Assembly (NCBI RefSeq): GCF_009663775.1
Contig: NZ_RDBR01000001.1
Span: forward strand, 1-64,000
Length of the DNA stretch: 64,000 nt
From: Lactobacillus sp. 0.1XD8-4
GTDB taxonomy: Bacteria; Bacillota; Bacilli; Lactobacillales; Lactobacillaceae
Direction of reading: 5' to 3'
Shown here: positions 1-8,984 of the stretch, piece by piece
Position numbering within the stretch: position 1 is the stretch's first letter
How the letters are laid out: each line of letters opens with the position of its first letter
The notes under the pieces: generated by a model
Databases searched by the model: none
Told to the model about the DNA's origin: nothing
What the model saw: the letters and a program-made list of their open reading frames with translations, nothing else
Program-made: the position numbers and the translations under genes

Positions 1-57
1 TTCTTTTGATTAGGGATATTCAAAAGTCTATCACAAATGGCTTTTTATTTTTTCTAA

Positions 58-222
58 CTTAATTTTACAAACGACGAATATAAATATGGAAACCGACATT
101 TTGGGGCCGAAGGCTACTATGTAAGTACAGTAGGGTTGAACGAATCCACAATAAAGAAGTATATCCGAGATCAAGAAAAGCATGATATTGGAATGGATAA
201 GTTAACAAGTGTGGAATACTAA
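58..222 (+). pseudogene. IS200/IS605-family TnpA transposase, C-terminal fragment
   Basis: Read in the frame that ends at the TAA at 220-222, this stretch gives the C-terminal end of an IS200-type Y1 transposase: a YGNRHFGAEGYYVSTVG segment followed by the helix KKYIRDQEKHDIG, whose tyrosine (codon 160-162) is the expected catalytic residue. The N-terminal half with the HUH metal-binding motif is missing, because an in-frame stop lies at 55-57 and the window begins there. Translation past the TAA continues with DPFKGK, which resembles the usual family tail, so the TAA may itself be a late nonsense mutation. Recognised by motif memory only. Confidence 0.6.
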
Positions 223-309
223 GACCCTTTTAAGGGTAAGTGAAGTAGTCAGAGCATTTTGGCTTGAGCAAAGCGAAAGCCAGCGCCTTGAGACGCCGGC
301 TTTTATTAT

Positions 310-352
310 CGGCTTATAGCCGATGTGCAAACCACCCGTTTGACGGGTGGTT
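310..352. repeat. Paired hairpins resembling an IS200-type end
   Basis: Two adjacent palindromes: CGGCT-TAT-AGCCG at 310-322 and a 10-bp arm pair AACCACCCGT/ACGGGTGGTT at 330-352 with a 3-base loop. Such small subterminal hairpins are typical of IS200/IS605 ends, and the tnpA fragment lies just upstream. The second hairpin falls inside the residual reading frame of the neighbouring IS1182 pseudogene, so it may mark the junction between the two elements. Confidence 0.45.
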
Positions 353-1950
353 ATGATTTATGAAATTAGTCTCCAATCGACTAATTGATTGGCCAAATTT
401 CGTTAGATTTAATGCCATCAGGGCTAGCCCGATATCATTTTCCACAGCCCGTTGTCCACGTAAATGAGTTCGTCGTATGCCAAAATCCCTCTTCATGTGA
501 CCAAAGACTGGTTCAACGTCGAACTTCCGTCGACGATAAATTGCTTTGCCTTCGTCACTTGAGAGGGCATCTTTAACTTTAGCTTTATAATAATTTCAGG
601 TTGGGTTAACCTTCATATAGCGTTGCCGACCACCTGGTGTCTTTGCTAGTTCATCTAATTTAACTGATAGTTGATGTTTATCAGCACGATAGATTTTAAA
701 GTCACGCTTAAAGCCATACTTATCAGTGGATTTACTATAGCGATAAAAACTAAAACGAACTCCTTGATGATCAATGTAGTAGTCGTCATTAGCGTTATAT
801 TTCCAATTCTGTGACCTAGTTGGATCGTTTTTAAATTTACGTTTCTGTTCCATTTGATAAGTTGTGTATGGAATAACCGGCTGCTTTTTAAACCGATCAA
901 GAATCGTTGTGTAATTGTACTCACTACCATAGCCTGCATCGGCGACGATATGTTCAAAGAAATCTAAAGCATGAAACTGGGTAAGGAATGGCACTAAGGT
1001 CCTGATGTCAGTTGGATTTGAAAACAGCTCGTAATCAAGGATAAATTGCTTATGGATAGCGATTTGCAGGTTATAGCCGGGCTTTAACTACCGATTCATC
1101 ATCGGATCTTCCTTCATACACATAAAGGTCGCATCATGATCAGTCTTAGAATAGCTATTACGGCCTTGGAAGATATTTTCGGCGCGTTCATACTTTTGGG
1201 CACGCGGAATTAGGTTGTTGCTTAATTGGTGACGAAGCTTTTTTAGAAAACGACGGCGCCGTTTTCTAGCTGAACCACCTTTGATGATTTTTGGTTCTTG
1301 CTCAATCTCTTCATCTAATTTAGTAATTTTCTCCGCCAATTCTTGTTCCATTACTTCCATGCCTTCGGCGGAAGTAACCAGCTCCGGTGCCATTTCTTGC
1401 ACCACTTGTTTTTCTACTAGTTCCTCATAAAGCTTACTTGTCTTTTCTCTTAACTTAGCGTGATACTTTTCAACTGCTCGCCGCCAAGTAAATGAATATT
1501 TATTGGCATCGGCTTCTACCTTAGTCCCATCGATAAAAACCGCATCGTTTTGAATTAGTCCGTGATCTTTTAAAGCCATGGTACAGTATACAAAGGCATG
1601 TTTAATTAGCTTACTAGCGTGCTGACTGCGGCGAAAATTATTGAGGGTACGGTACGGTAGCTATAAGTATAATCATGAGCTAACCAACGCATTGGCAGGT
1701 TCTCATCCAACATCATTTCAATCTTTCTTCCAGAATAAGTTTGGCGTGAGTAGGCAAACAAGAGAATCTTAAGCATAATTGCTGGATGCGATGAAGGGCG
1801 GCCGGTAGCCGCTACTGAATCTTCTAATAGCACATCTTGTGGAATCGAGTCGACAAAATCACTAATTAGTCGCGCAACATGATTCTGTGGTAAATCATAG
1901 TTATAGTTTAGTACGAATTCGGTTTGCCCTATGGTATAATTTTGATACAT
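314..1950 (-). pseudogene. IS1182-family transposase, broken
   Basis: Three minus-strand pieces line up as one IS1182-type transposase. The N-terminal piece (1606-1950) begins MYQNYTIGQTEF and contains the RPSSHPAIMLKILLFAYSR region; the middle piece (1088-1579) has DGTKVEADANKYSF, with one catalytic aspartate; the C-terminal piece (596-994) has the VADAGYGSEYNY aspartate motif. Lesions: a frameshift near 1606-1640, an in-frame TAG at 1088-1090 (probably a former glutamine) and an in-frame TGA at 596-598 (probably a former tryptophan). The frame then runs on to 314 through EPVFGHMKRDFG, but its last residues lie over an IS200-like hairpin, so the true 3' end is probably replaced. It cannot encode an active enzyme. 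Confidence 0.85.
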
Positions 1951-2018
1951 GGAAATCGCTCCCTTTAGTTGTTTTTAGGGGTAATTACATCATATCAGGA
2001 ACGATTTTCTGTGTACAT

Positions 2019-2064
2019 AAAAACCGGATGATGAATTGTTCAAAAAATTCATCATCCGGTTTTT
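2019..2064. terminator. Perfect 19-bp inverted repeat, bidirectional terminator-like
   Basis: The arms 2019-2037 and 2046-2064 are perfect reverse complements around an 8-base loop; the outer ends are five A and five T, giving a bidirectional terminator shape. It lies between the IS1182 pseudogene and the IS110 element. Just to the right (about 2073-2097) the minus strand carries an AGAGGCTGGGA motif, related to the one after the nucleoside hydrolase near 58,180. Confidence 0.6.
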
Positions 2065-2202
2065 ATTTTGGAGTAGGAGTTTTTTCCCAGCCTCTTTCCT
2101 ACGATTAGTCAAGAAAAATATTTAGAAAAGAAGAGTATACTAAACCAACCCGGTTCTTCTTCAAAAATCGAGAATTAGTGGTATATTAAATTTGTGAGAC
2201 GA

Positions 2203-3423
2203 TTATGCCCTCACAGGGACCATAGAGTCCGTATACCGATAGTGGTATTTTTCATGGTGCTTAATCATGGATAAGAGACATTTCAGAGTTTTATTCATAC
2301 AAGCTACCATGGCGACCTTATTCAGTTTTGGATAAGGTCGTTTTTCTTTTAAACGATAATAATATTCAACAATGTGATTAGGATTGACGTGTTGTTGGCG
2401 AATCATATTACCAATGGTAAAATACAACAGTTTACGGGCAATTGGGTTTCCACGCTTATTAATGTGGTCTTGACCGGCATAAGTTCCAGAGTGGTGACGG
2501 CGAATATCAATCCCAACATAGGCATTGAGTTGGTTAGAGTTATCAAAACGACTAATGTCACCTAATTCTCCCACTAGTTGGGTGGCAGTCTGCTTGCCAA
2601 TTCCCGGAAAAGAATAGTACAGGCCATACTCTGGCAAGAGCTGGGCAATAGATTCTATCCGCTTGATCACCTCTTCTTTTTTACGTGCTAAGGCAATTAA
2701 TTGGCGAGTATAGTAGCGAACTTCATCAACCTGAATAGCGTCACTAGAAACAGCCGGATATGATTGTTGGGCAAGATCGATTAATCGATCGGCATACTTA
2801 TAAGTTTTCATCTTAGATATTCGTTTATCTGTAGATGCCATTAGAATATTCTTTAATTTAACTCTCGAATAAGGCCTAACTAGTGCTGGGTGAGGGAAAA
2901 GCTCCACGATATTCAACGCTAATTTAGATGTTTTATTTACAAATAATTGCTTAAGTTCTGGAAAAACCTGTTCAAGTGCAGTATGAAGATGGTTTAGACG
3001 ATAGTTCCAATCAGCGTTGAGCTGATTATAGAACCGACTAAGCTCATGTAGCTGAAGATAGTCTTTTTTCCAAGGAACTGTTAATCGAAAAGTATTTTCC
3101 TGGACAGTGAGAGTAATCCGGTGAGCGTCTTTCTGATCGGTCTTAACTCGTCGTAGACTCTCGGACTTTAAATGAAGTTCTAGTGGATTAAGACGGCAAA
3201 AGCGGAGACCATTGGTCTCAAAGAAATGTTCAATTACTCGCGAATAAATTCCAGTCGCTTCAAAGTAGATAATTGGCTTCTGAGCTTCATTAATCATATC
3301 TCGTAGAGCATTAAACTCCGCTTTCGTGTGTACTAAAGAAAACTCTTTTAAGCAGTGTTTCCCTCGATACCAGACACAGTAACTTTTCCCCATTGAAACA
3401 TCCAAGGCAAATATATCAGCCAT
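2203..3423 (-). CDS. IS110-family transposase (DEDD recombinase)
   Basis: A full-length 406-residue IS110-type transposase. The N-terminal RuvC-like DEDD domain shows the first aspartate in FALDVSMGK, the glutamate in YFEATGIYS and two aspartates in KTDQKDAHR. The C-terminal Transposase_20 region has the helix-hairpin-helix-like PGIGKQTATQLVGELGD and NAYVGIDIRRHHSG. No internal stop or frameshift is seen, so the element may still be active. IS110 enzymes recombine DNA guided by a bridge RNA transcribed from the element's noncoding end; the AT-rich stretch before the start codon is the natural place for it. A good ribosome site (AAAGGAAG) precedes the start. Confidence 0.92.
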   Translation of the reverse strand: MADIFALDVSMGKSYCVWYRGKHCLKEFSLVHTKAEFNALRDMINEAQKPIIYFEATGIYSRVIEHFFETNGLRFCRLNPLELHLKSESLRRVKTDQKDAHRITLTVQENTFRLTVPWKKDYLQLHELSRFYNQLNADWNYRLNHLHTALEQVFPELKQLFVNKTSKLALNIVELFPHPALVRPYSRVKLKNILMASTDKRISKMKTYKYADRLIDLAQQSYPAVSSDAIQVDEVRYYTRQLIALARKKEEVIKRIESIAQLLPEYGLYYSFPGIGKQTATQLVGELGDISRFDNSNQLNAYVGIDIRRHHSGTYAGQDHINKRGNPIARKLLYFTIGNMIRQQHVNPNHIVEYYYRLKEKRPYPKLNKVAMVACMNKTLKCLLSMIKHHEKYHYRYTDSMVPVRA

Positions 3424-3600
3424 AAAAAGACTTCCTTTCTAGAAATAGAGCTAGTCATTACCACCATCCTAGATTTGTACTTCATTTCCTAAACACCCGA
3501 ACTCACAGTTCCACAACCTAAAAGCAAAATATCAAATCAAAGATAGCGGAAATCATTTTTTAATACGGACTCGAAGTCCCTGAGGCTATGTACGACCTTA
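3424..3600 (-). ncRNA. Candidate IS110 bridge-RNA region upstream of the transposase
   Basis: About 180 bases of noncoding DNA precede the IS110 start codon. Read on the minus strand it contains a tight hairpin (GGACT-TCG-AGTCC, 3567-3579) followed by a structured-looking, non-coding stretch up to the ribosome site. In the IS110 group the bridge RNA lies in this 5' noncoding end. No fold or guide loop could be computed here, so this is inference from position and hairpin content. Confidence 0.3.
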
Positions 3601-3618
3601 GCTCTATCTTTAGAGTAA

Positions 3619-3656
3619 CAAAAAAGTTCAGAACAAAATTATTTTTGTCCTGAACT
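3619..3656 (-). terminator. Terminator downstream of tRNA-Asn
   Basis: On the minus strand an AGTTCAGGACAAAA/TTTTGTTCTGAACT hairpin (3625-3656) is followed by a run of T, 22 bases downstream of the tRNA 3' end. This is a standard intrinsic terminator for the tRNA transcript and separates it from the IS110 element. Confidence 0.75.
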
Positions 3657-3677
3657 AATCTTAGGTTGTTTTACCAA

Positions 3678-3750
3678 CTCCGGCAGTCAGACTCGAACTG
3701 ACGACAACCTGATTAACAGTCAGGTGCTCTACCAACTGAGCTATGCCGGA
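3678..3750 (-). tRNA. tRNA-Asn (GTT)
   Basis: The minus strand gives a complete 73-base cloverleaf: acceptor stem TCCGGCA/TGCCGGA with discriminator G, D arm GCTCAGTTGGTAGAGC, anticodon stem CCTGA/TCAGG around loop CTGTTAA (anticodon GTT), and T arm GTCAG-TTCGAGT-CTGAC. CCA is not encoded. The gene lies at the edge of the GC-rich block. Confidence 0.96.
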
Positions 3751-3880
3751 ATAACTTTAACACAATAATTATACCGAACGAGAGCCAGCGCCATCAAGGG
3801 GCTTTTCAACCGTTATTACCTCTAGGCGCCGCTGAGATCCGCCCGCCACACCGTCATTGATTGGCACCACTATAACTTCA

Positions 3881-3922
3881 ATAACGACTAAGCTACGGAA
3901 ACTTCCGCGGCCTAGCCGTTAT
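3881..3922 (-). repeat. Near-perfect 20-bp palindrome downstream of folD
   Basis: The arms 3881-3900 and 3903-3922 are almost perfect reverse complements. On the minus strand most differences become G-U pairs (three, with one real mismatch), whereas on the plus strand they are A-C mismatches, which suggests that the structured RNA is the minus-strand transcript, i.e. the 3' end of the metE-metF-folD message. No T-run follows, so it is not a canonical intrinsic terminator; it could be an RNA-stabilising stem or a repeat. The surrounding 3,760-3,959 is GC-rich and shows no gene. Confidence 0.45.
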
Positions 3923-3959
3923 CTTTATGCTTAATAATATTTAAGATGAACCGGCGGCA

Positions 3960-4794
3960 TTAGCCTACACGGAAAGCGGCTCGTTCCCGTCGCCATTCGG
4001 CCAGCTCAACCGTCTGACGCATCAGCATGGCGACCGTCAACGGGCCCACGCCCCCGAGAACTGGGGTAATCAGCCGTGCTTGGGAGACAACACTTGCGAA
4101 ATCAACGTCGCCGACCAGCTTGCCAGACGGCAGGCGGTTGATTCCCACATCTATTACCACCGCCCCTGCCTTGACGTCCCCCGCTTTAACCAGGCTAGGA
4201 ACCCCGGCAGCAACAATTAGGATGTCCGCCTGCCTGGTCAGTGTAGCCCGCTTCTTGGTATGCCGGCCAACAAAGGTCACCGTCGCGTTCAGATTATTCA
4301 GCAGCGCCAGGAGCGGTTTGCCAACCAGGAGGCTCCGCCCAACAATGACCACGTTGGCCCCTGGTACTGCTTTAATAGTGCCATGATCCCCCGGGGCGTA
4401 CAGGCGACCGGATAGTGGCCGCCCTGGTTGAGCGGGTGAAGGTCATCGGCGTCCTTTGTCAGGTCGATTGCGTTAACAATTTTCTCACCATTGAGCTGAG
4501 CCGGGAGGGGCGCCTGTACCAGGATGACGTCTACACTGTCATCCCAATTTAATTTCCGAACCTGCTGTAAGACGGTCGCCTGGTCGACATCAGCCGGGAA
4601 ATGGTACCGGGTCGAAGCAATCCCCAGCTTTTGAGCAAGGCGGTGCTTTGTGCGGGTGTAGACCAGACTAGCCGGATCATCGCCGACCAAGATCACCGCA
4701 ATTCCTGGCGTATGCTGGTGCGCTTTTAATTCTGCAACCTGTTGGCGGGTTTGTGCATTTATTTCCCGGGCAATTTTTTACCATCAATAATCAT
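3960..4794 (-). pseudogene. folD: Methylenetetrahydrofolate dehydrogenase/cyclohydrolase (FolD), frameshifted
   Basis: FolD interconverts 5,10-methylene- and 10-formyl-tetrahydrofolate. The gene is in pieces. The start MIIDGKK (ATG at 4792-4794) runs into a frameshift at an A-run near 4773-4778, where a base seems to be missing. The next frame carries LVGDDPASLVYTRTKH and the substrate/cofactor region VQAPLP, CTPRGIM. Near 4,350 the frame changes again; the last frame holds the NADP-binding [10 protein letters not shown] and the C-terminal [16 protein letters not shown] few residues also seem lost at the second break. It follows metF by 11 bases as the last gene of a methionine/one-carbon operon. 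A second intact folD elsewhere is expected. Confidence 0.85.
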
Positions 4795-4805
4795 CGCATC
4801 GCCCC

Positions 4806-5651
4806 CTAACAGCTGACCTGGAGGAGAGCGCCGATGTTTTGCTCAACCTGACGGGCAGTGTCCGCCTGATTCATTGTGTACAGGTGGATCCCGGCAACGT
4901 CATTGGTCACCAGATCGACAATTTGATCAATCGCGTAGCTAATTCCCGCCTGCTTCAGGGCCTCGGGATGGTCATGATACTTGGCCAGGATGTCCTTAAA
5001 CTTCTCCGGGACCGTCACCGCGCTGGTCCGCAAAATCCGGTTTGCCTGCCGTTCGTTGATAATTGGCATAATGCCAGCAATAATCGGCACGTCAATTTCG
5101 GCAATGGCACACAGCTCACGAAAGCGGTAGTAACTCTGGTTATCCAAGAAAAGCTGGGTAATAATCTGGTCACACCCCGCGTTTACCTTCAGCTTTAAAT
5201 GCTGCAGCTCGGCTACCATATCCAGCGACTCCGGGTGTTTTTCCGGGTAACAGGCACCCGTGATTTGAAAATCGGGGTAATTCTGCCGGATGTAGGCAAC
5301 TAGGTCACTGGCGTGGGGGAAGTCGTCCTTTTTGGCTAGCCCAGGGCGTTCGTCCCCGCGCAGCACCAGCACCCGGCCAACGTGGCGTTCCCGTAGCTGC
5401 GCCATGATCCGGTCAACATCAGTGCGGCTAAGGTACCAAGCCGGGAGGTGGGCCATCGCCGGCACATGACAGCAATTTTCAACATAATCGGCAACCCTGA
5501 CCGTCTCTTGGGCCAAGCGGGCCGTTTTGCTGCTGCAAGTGACACTGATGAACGACGGTTCAAGATCTTGCAGGGCGGCGAGTACCTGGTTCAGATGGTT
5601 AATGCCGACCGCGGAGTTGGGTGGGAAGACTTCGTACGATAAACTGGTCAT
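4806..5651 (-). CDS. metF: 5,10-methylenetetrahydrofolate reductase (MetF)
   Basis: 281 residues, a normal length for bacterial MetF, a flavin TIM-barrel enzyme that makes 5-methyl-tetrahydrofolate for methionine synthase. Recognisable features are the N-terminal SYEVFPP, FISVTCSS, the central VLRGDE, the GACYPEKHPES segment and QLFLDN followed by PIIAGIMPI, the usual substrate and FAD contacts. The ATG directly follows the TAG stop of metE with no gap, and the ribosome site (GGAGAGGGTG) lies in the end of metE, so the two are translationally coupled. Its codons end in G or C far more often than those of genes after 11.9 kb. Confidence 0.95.
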   Translation of the reverse strand: MTSLSYEVFPPNSAVGINHLNQVLAALQDLEPSFISVTCSSKTARLAQETVRVADYVENCCHVPAMAHLPAWYLSRTDVDRIMAQLRERHVGRVLVLRGDERPGLAKKDDFPHASDLVAYIRQNYPDFQITGACYPEKHPESLDMVAELQHLKLKVNAGCDQIITQLFLDNQSYYRFRELCAIAEIDVPIIAGIMPIINERQANRILRTSAVTVPEKFKDILAKYHDHPEALKQAGISYAIDQIVDLVTNDVAGIHLYTMNQADTARQVEQNIGALLQVSC

Positions 5652-7916
5652 CTAATCACCCTCTCCTAACTGCCTGCGAACTGCCCGCGTCGCCGCAAGC
5701 ACGTTGGTTAAACTAGCCTTGGTTTCTTCCACGCCCCGGGTCTTGAGCCCACAGTCAGGATTGATCCAGACCTTCGGCGCGGCAATCTTCGTCAGGATCC
5801 GCTTAATCGTCGTCTGCACCTCGTCAACTGACGGAATCCGCGGTGAGTGGATATCGTAAACGCCAGGGCCGACTTCGGTTTCAAAGTGCTGCTTCTTCAG
5901 CGCATCGAGGATTTCCAGGTTGGAGCGTGACGCTTCAAAGGAGATCACGTCGGCGTCCATGGCGTCGATTGCCGGGATAATGTCGGTAAATTCGCTGTAA
6001 CACATATGGGTGTGAATCTGAGTTTCCGGCTGGACCTTACTATGGACCAAGCGGAAGGCTGGGATGGCCCAGTCGAGATATTCGGAGTACCAGTCGGACT
6101 TTCGCAGGGGCAGCTTCTCACGCAGAGCCGCTTCATCGATCTGGATGATCTTAATTCCGTTGGCTTCCAGGTCGAGGACCTCTTCCTGAATTGCCAGGGC
6201 TAGCTGGAGGGTCGCTTCTTTCAGGCTGATGTCTTCCCGGGGGAAGGACCAGTTCAGAATCGTCACCGGTCCCGTCAGCATCCCCTTGACCAGCTGCTTG
6301 GTTTGGCTCTGGGCGTACTTAGACCACTTGATGGTAATCGGCTGCTGGCGCTTAACGTCACCCCAGATGATTGGCGGCTTTACGCAGCGGGTCCCGTATG
6401 ATTGGACCCAGGCGTTCTTGGAAAAGAGGTAGCCGGAGAGGTGTTGTCCGAAGTATTCGACCATGTCGTTGCGTTCAAACTCCCCGTGCACCAGGACGTC
6501 TAGCCCGACCTGCTCTTGCCACTTTAGCCACTCGTCAATCTTGCCCTTAATAAAGGCATCATACTGTTCCTGGCTAATTTCGTGCCGGCGGAACTGGCGC
6601 CGAACCTGGCGGACTTCCTTAGTCTGCGGAAAGGAGCCGATCGTAGTGGTTGGCAAAAGCGGCAGGTGGAACGCTGCCTTTTGGAGCCGTTCACGGACCG
6701 GACGGACGGGCTGGCGGGTAAAGTCCTCATCCTTCAGGCTAGCAATTTTGGCGTGGAGTGCGGCGTCTTCCTGCACCCGTGGGTGGGCAAATAACGCTTG
6801 GTTGGCGTGCAGTTTCTCGGCACCGTGGCCATCGTAAATCGACGCAAGGTCTTGGAGCTCTGCCAGTTTTTCCTTGGCAAAGGCGAAGTGCTCCTTGACC
6901 GCTGGTGCAAATTCTTCGTTTTCAACGGTCAGCGGGACGTGGAGCAGGGAACAAGAAGTGCTGACCACGATTTGTCGGGCCCCGGCTGCTTTGAGCTGGG
7001 CCAGGCTTTGGTCATAGTGGTTGCACCAAATGTTTTTCCCGTTAACCACCCCGGCAAAGAGGACCTTGTCGGCGGGAAAACCGCGGCTGACCAGCTGCTG
7101 GGTTTGCTTCCCCTCCACAAAGTCTAGTCCGAGCCCATCGAACGGCAGCTTGACCAAGTCGTCATACACATCCCGAACGTCACCAAAATAGGTCTGTAAG
7201 AGGACCCTTAATTTTCCCTTGGCGGCCAGCAGCGGCCGGTAGAGATCGTTAAATAGCTGACGGTCCTCTGCGGTCAGGTCCTTAACCAGCGCTGGTTCAT
7301 CAAGCTGAATCCAGCGGGCGTCCTGCGTGCTGAGCTTGGCGAAAACCGCCTGGTAGGCCGTCACGGCGTCCTTTACAAAGTCGCCGGCGGCCGCATTTTG
7401 GTACTCACTCAGCTTTAACAGGGTGAAGGGACCAAGCAGGACCGGCCGGGTAATAATTCCTAATTCTTTGGCCTCCGCAAACTCGGCAAAAATCTTGTTC
7501 CCGGTCAGCTTAAAGCGAGTGTCCTGGTTAAGCTGGGGAACCAGGTAGTGGTAGTTGGTGTTAAACCACTTCTTCATTGGCCAGGCTAAGACATTGCCCT
7601 CCCGGCCCTGGTAGCCCCGTGCCAGGGCAAAATACTTATCTAATTCAGAAAATGGCAGGTCCTGGACCGGTTGGGGAACCAGGTTAAATAAAAAGGCGGC
7701 GTCTAAGGTCTGATCATAGTAGGAAAAGTCATTGCTAGTGATTTCGCTGATGCCCGCCTGGCGGAGCAGCTCCCAGTTGTGGCGCCGCAGCTGCTTTGCC
7801 GTCGCCCGTAACTCTTCCTGGTCGATTGCGTTTCTAAAGTACTTCTCGGTAGCAAATTTCAGTTCACGCTTCTCGCCAATCCGGGGGAAGCCGATAATTG
7901 TGGTGGTTGTCATCAT
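5652..7916 (-). CDS. metE: Cobalamin-independent methionine synthase (MetE)
   Basis: 754 residues, full length. MetE transfers the methyl group of 5-methyl-tetrahydropteroyl-polyglutamate to homocysteine in the cytosol. The N-terminal barrel starts [16 protein letters not shown]. The catalytic C-terminal barrel has the zinc site HTHMCYSEF (His and Cys) and the last cysteine in [10 protein letters not shown], plus the homocysteine-binding [10 protein letters not shown]. The first of two tandem ATG codons is taken as the start. It is the first gene of metE-metF-folD' and is divergent from a LysR regulator, 129 bases apart, a common arrangement for control of methionine genes. GC-rich codon use suggests import from a higher-GC lactobacillus; that origin is inference. 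Confidence 0.96.
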   Translation of the reverse strand: MMTTTTIIGFPRIGEKRELKFATEKYFRNAIDQEELRATAKQLRRHNWELLRQAGISEITSNDFSYYDQTLDAAFLFNLVPQPVQDLPFSELDKYFALARGYQGREGNVLAWPMKKWFNTNYHYLVPQLNQDTRFKLTGNKIFAEFAEAKELGIITRPVLLGPFTLLKLSEYQNAAAGDFVKDAVTAYQAVFAKLSTQDARWIQLDEPALVKDLTAEDRQLFNDLYRPLLAAKGKLRVLLQTYFGDVRDVYDDLVKLPFDGLGLDFVEGKQTQQLVSRGFPADKVLFAGVVNGKNIWCNHYDQSLAQLKAAGARQIVVSTSCSLLHVPLTVENEEFAPAVKEHFAFAKEKLAELQDLASIYDGHGAEKLHANQALFAHPRVQEDAALHAKIASLKDEDFTRQPVRPVRERLQKAAFHLPLLPTTTIGSFPQTKEVRQVRRQFRRHEISQEQYDAFIKGKIDEWLKWQEQVGLDVLVHGEFERNDMVEYFGQHLSGYLFSKNAWVQSYGTRCVKPPIIWGDVKRQQPITIKWSKYAQSQTKQLVKGMLTGPVTILNWSFPREDISLKEATLQLALAIQEEVLDLEANGIKIIQIDEAALREKLPLRKSDWYSEYLDWAIPAFRLVHSKVQPETQIHTHMCYSEFTDIIPAIDAMDADVISFEASRSNLEILDALKKQHFETEVGPGVYDIHSPRIPSVDEVQTTIKRILTKIAAPKVWINPDCGLKTRGVEETKASLTNVLAATRAVRRQLGEGD

Positions 7917-7962
7917 TCAGTCATCTCTTTCGTTTTTTATTTGTCTAATAATCTACCATGAA

Positions 7963-7978
7963 TATTCGCTATTGAATA
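7963..7978. promoter_or_regulatory. Dyad in the metE/lysR intergenic region, candidate LysR operator
   Basis: TATTC-N6-GAATA is a perfect inverted repeat in the short AT-rich region between the divergent metE and lysR starts. Its size suits a LysR-type regulator half-site pair. No T-box, SAM riboswitch or other leader RNA fits in the short metE upstream region, so transcription-factor control is the likeliest mode. The assignment rests on position and symmetry only. Confidence 0.4.
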
Positions 7979-8045
7979 ACTGTTAAAGATTTGAACCCGA
8001 TATAAGGAAAGACTATAATGCTAATAAAAAAAGGGGATGGTCCTG

Positions 8046-8984
8046 ATGCGGATTAAGCAACTGGAATACTTAGAGGCGGTGATTGAAACCGGATCAATCA
8101 ACGAGGCGGCGAAACGGCTCTACCTCACCCAGCCCAGCCTCTCGAGCGCGATTAAGGATCTGGAGAAGGAGATGAGCATCACCATTTTGCAACGAAGCAA
8201 TTCCGGCGTCCGGTTGACTGCTGACGGCCGCGAATTCATGAACTACGCCAAGCAGATCTTAGACCAGGTCCGCCTGCTCGATGACCGCTTCAAACAGCAG
8301 CAGCCTCTCCACCAGTCCTTTGCCGTTTCGGCCCAGCACTACGCCTTTGTGGTCAACGCCTTCGTGGAACTCATCAAGGAGATCAACTCGCCAAGCTATA
8401 AGTTCACCCTGCGAGAAACCGAAACGGAAAATATCTTCAACGACCTGCGCACGTTTAAAAGCGAACTGGGCGTGCTCTACATCAACAACTTTAACCGCCG
8501 GATCATCAGTAAACTGCTAACGGAAAGCGGCTTGGAGTTCACACCGCTTTTTACAGCCCGGCCGCACGTGTTTTTGAGCCGCTATAATCCCCTTGCTGGA
8601 CGTCACTCGATTAGTCTTACCGACCTGACTGAGCTACCCTACCTGTCCTTTGAGCAGGGGGAGAATAACTCCTTTTACCTTTCCGAAGAAATCCAGTCGA
8701 CCCTCAGCCATAAGAAGGAAATCAAGGTTAGCGACCGTGCAACCATCTTTAACCTGATGGTCGGCTTGAACGGCTACACCATTAGTTCGGGGATCATCAG
8801 CAGCAAGCTCAACGACGACAAGATTGTCGCGATTCCCTTGGAGCTGGATGACCCGATCACACTGGGAATTGTCCAGCACCAGCACACAATCACCAGCCAG
8901 CTGGGTCAGGAATACATCCAATTGCTAAAGAACCACATTCGCGATTACGGCTTCCCGATTATTGGCGAAGATGAAATCGAGTAG
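8046..8984 (+). CDS. LysR-family regulator, probably of metE-metF
   Basis: 312 residues. The N-terminal winged helix-turn-helix is typical (MRIKQLEYLEAVIETGS, then LYLTQPSLSSAIKDLE); the rest is the periplasmic-binding-like effector domain. The ATG at 8046 is preferred over one nine bases upstream because AGGGGATGG then sits at proper distance and the protein starts as family members do. It diverges from metE and shares its GC-rich composition, so it most likely controls the methionine operon like MetR/CmbR-type proteins; the effector is unknown. The last codons ATC GAG TAG appear to belong to the 3' end of a group II intron inserted on the opposite strand, so the ancestral protein probably ended after GEDE. 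Confidence 0.88.
   Translation: MRIKQLEYLEAVIETGSINEAAKRLYLTQPSLSSAIKDLEKEMSITILQRSNSGVRLTADGREFMNYAKQILDQVRLLDDRFKQQQPLHQSFAVSAQHYAFVVNAFVELIKEINSPSYKFTLRETETENIFNDLRTFKSELGVLYINNFNRRIISKLLTESGLEFTPLFTARPHVFLSRYNPLAGRHSISLTDLTELPYLSFEQGENNSFYLSEEIQSTLSHKKEIKVSDRATIFNLMVGLNGYTISSGIISSKLNDDKIVAIPLELDDPITLGIVQHQHTITSQLGQEYIQLLKNHIRDYGFPIIGEDEIE

Noticed and set aside
3678-3750. tRNA-Asn as integration site of a genomic island
   Set aside because: The GC-rich block lies on the 5' side of the tRNA and no repeated tRNA 3' end or integrase is seen.
7917-8045. T-box or SAM riboswitch before metE
   Set aside because: The region is too short and lacks the conserved T-box and specifier features; only a DNA dyad is seen.
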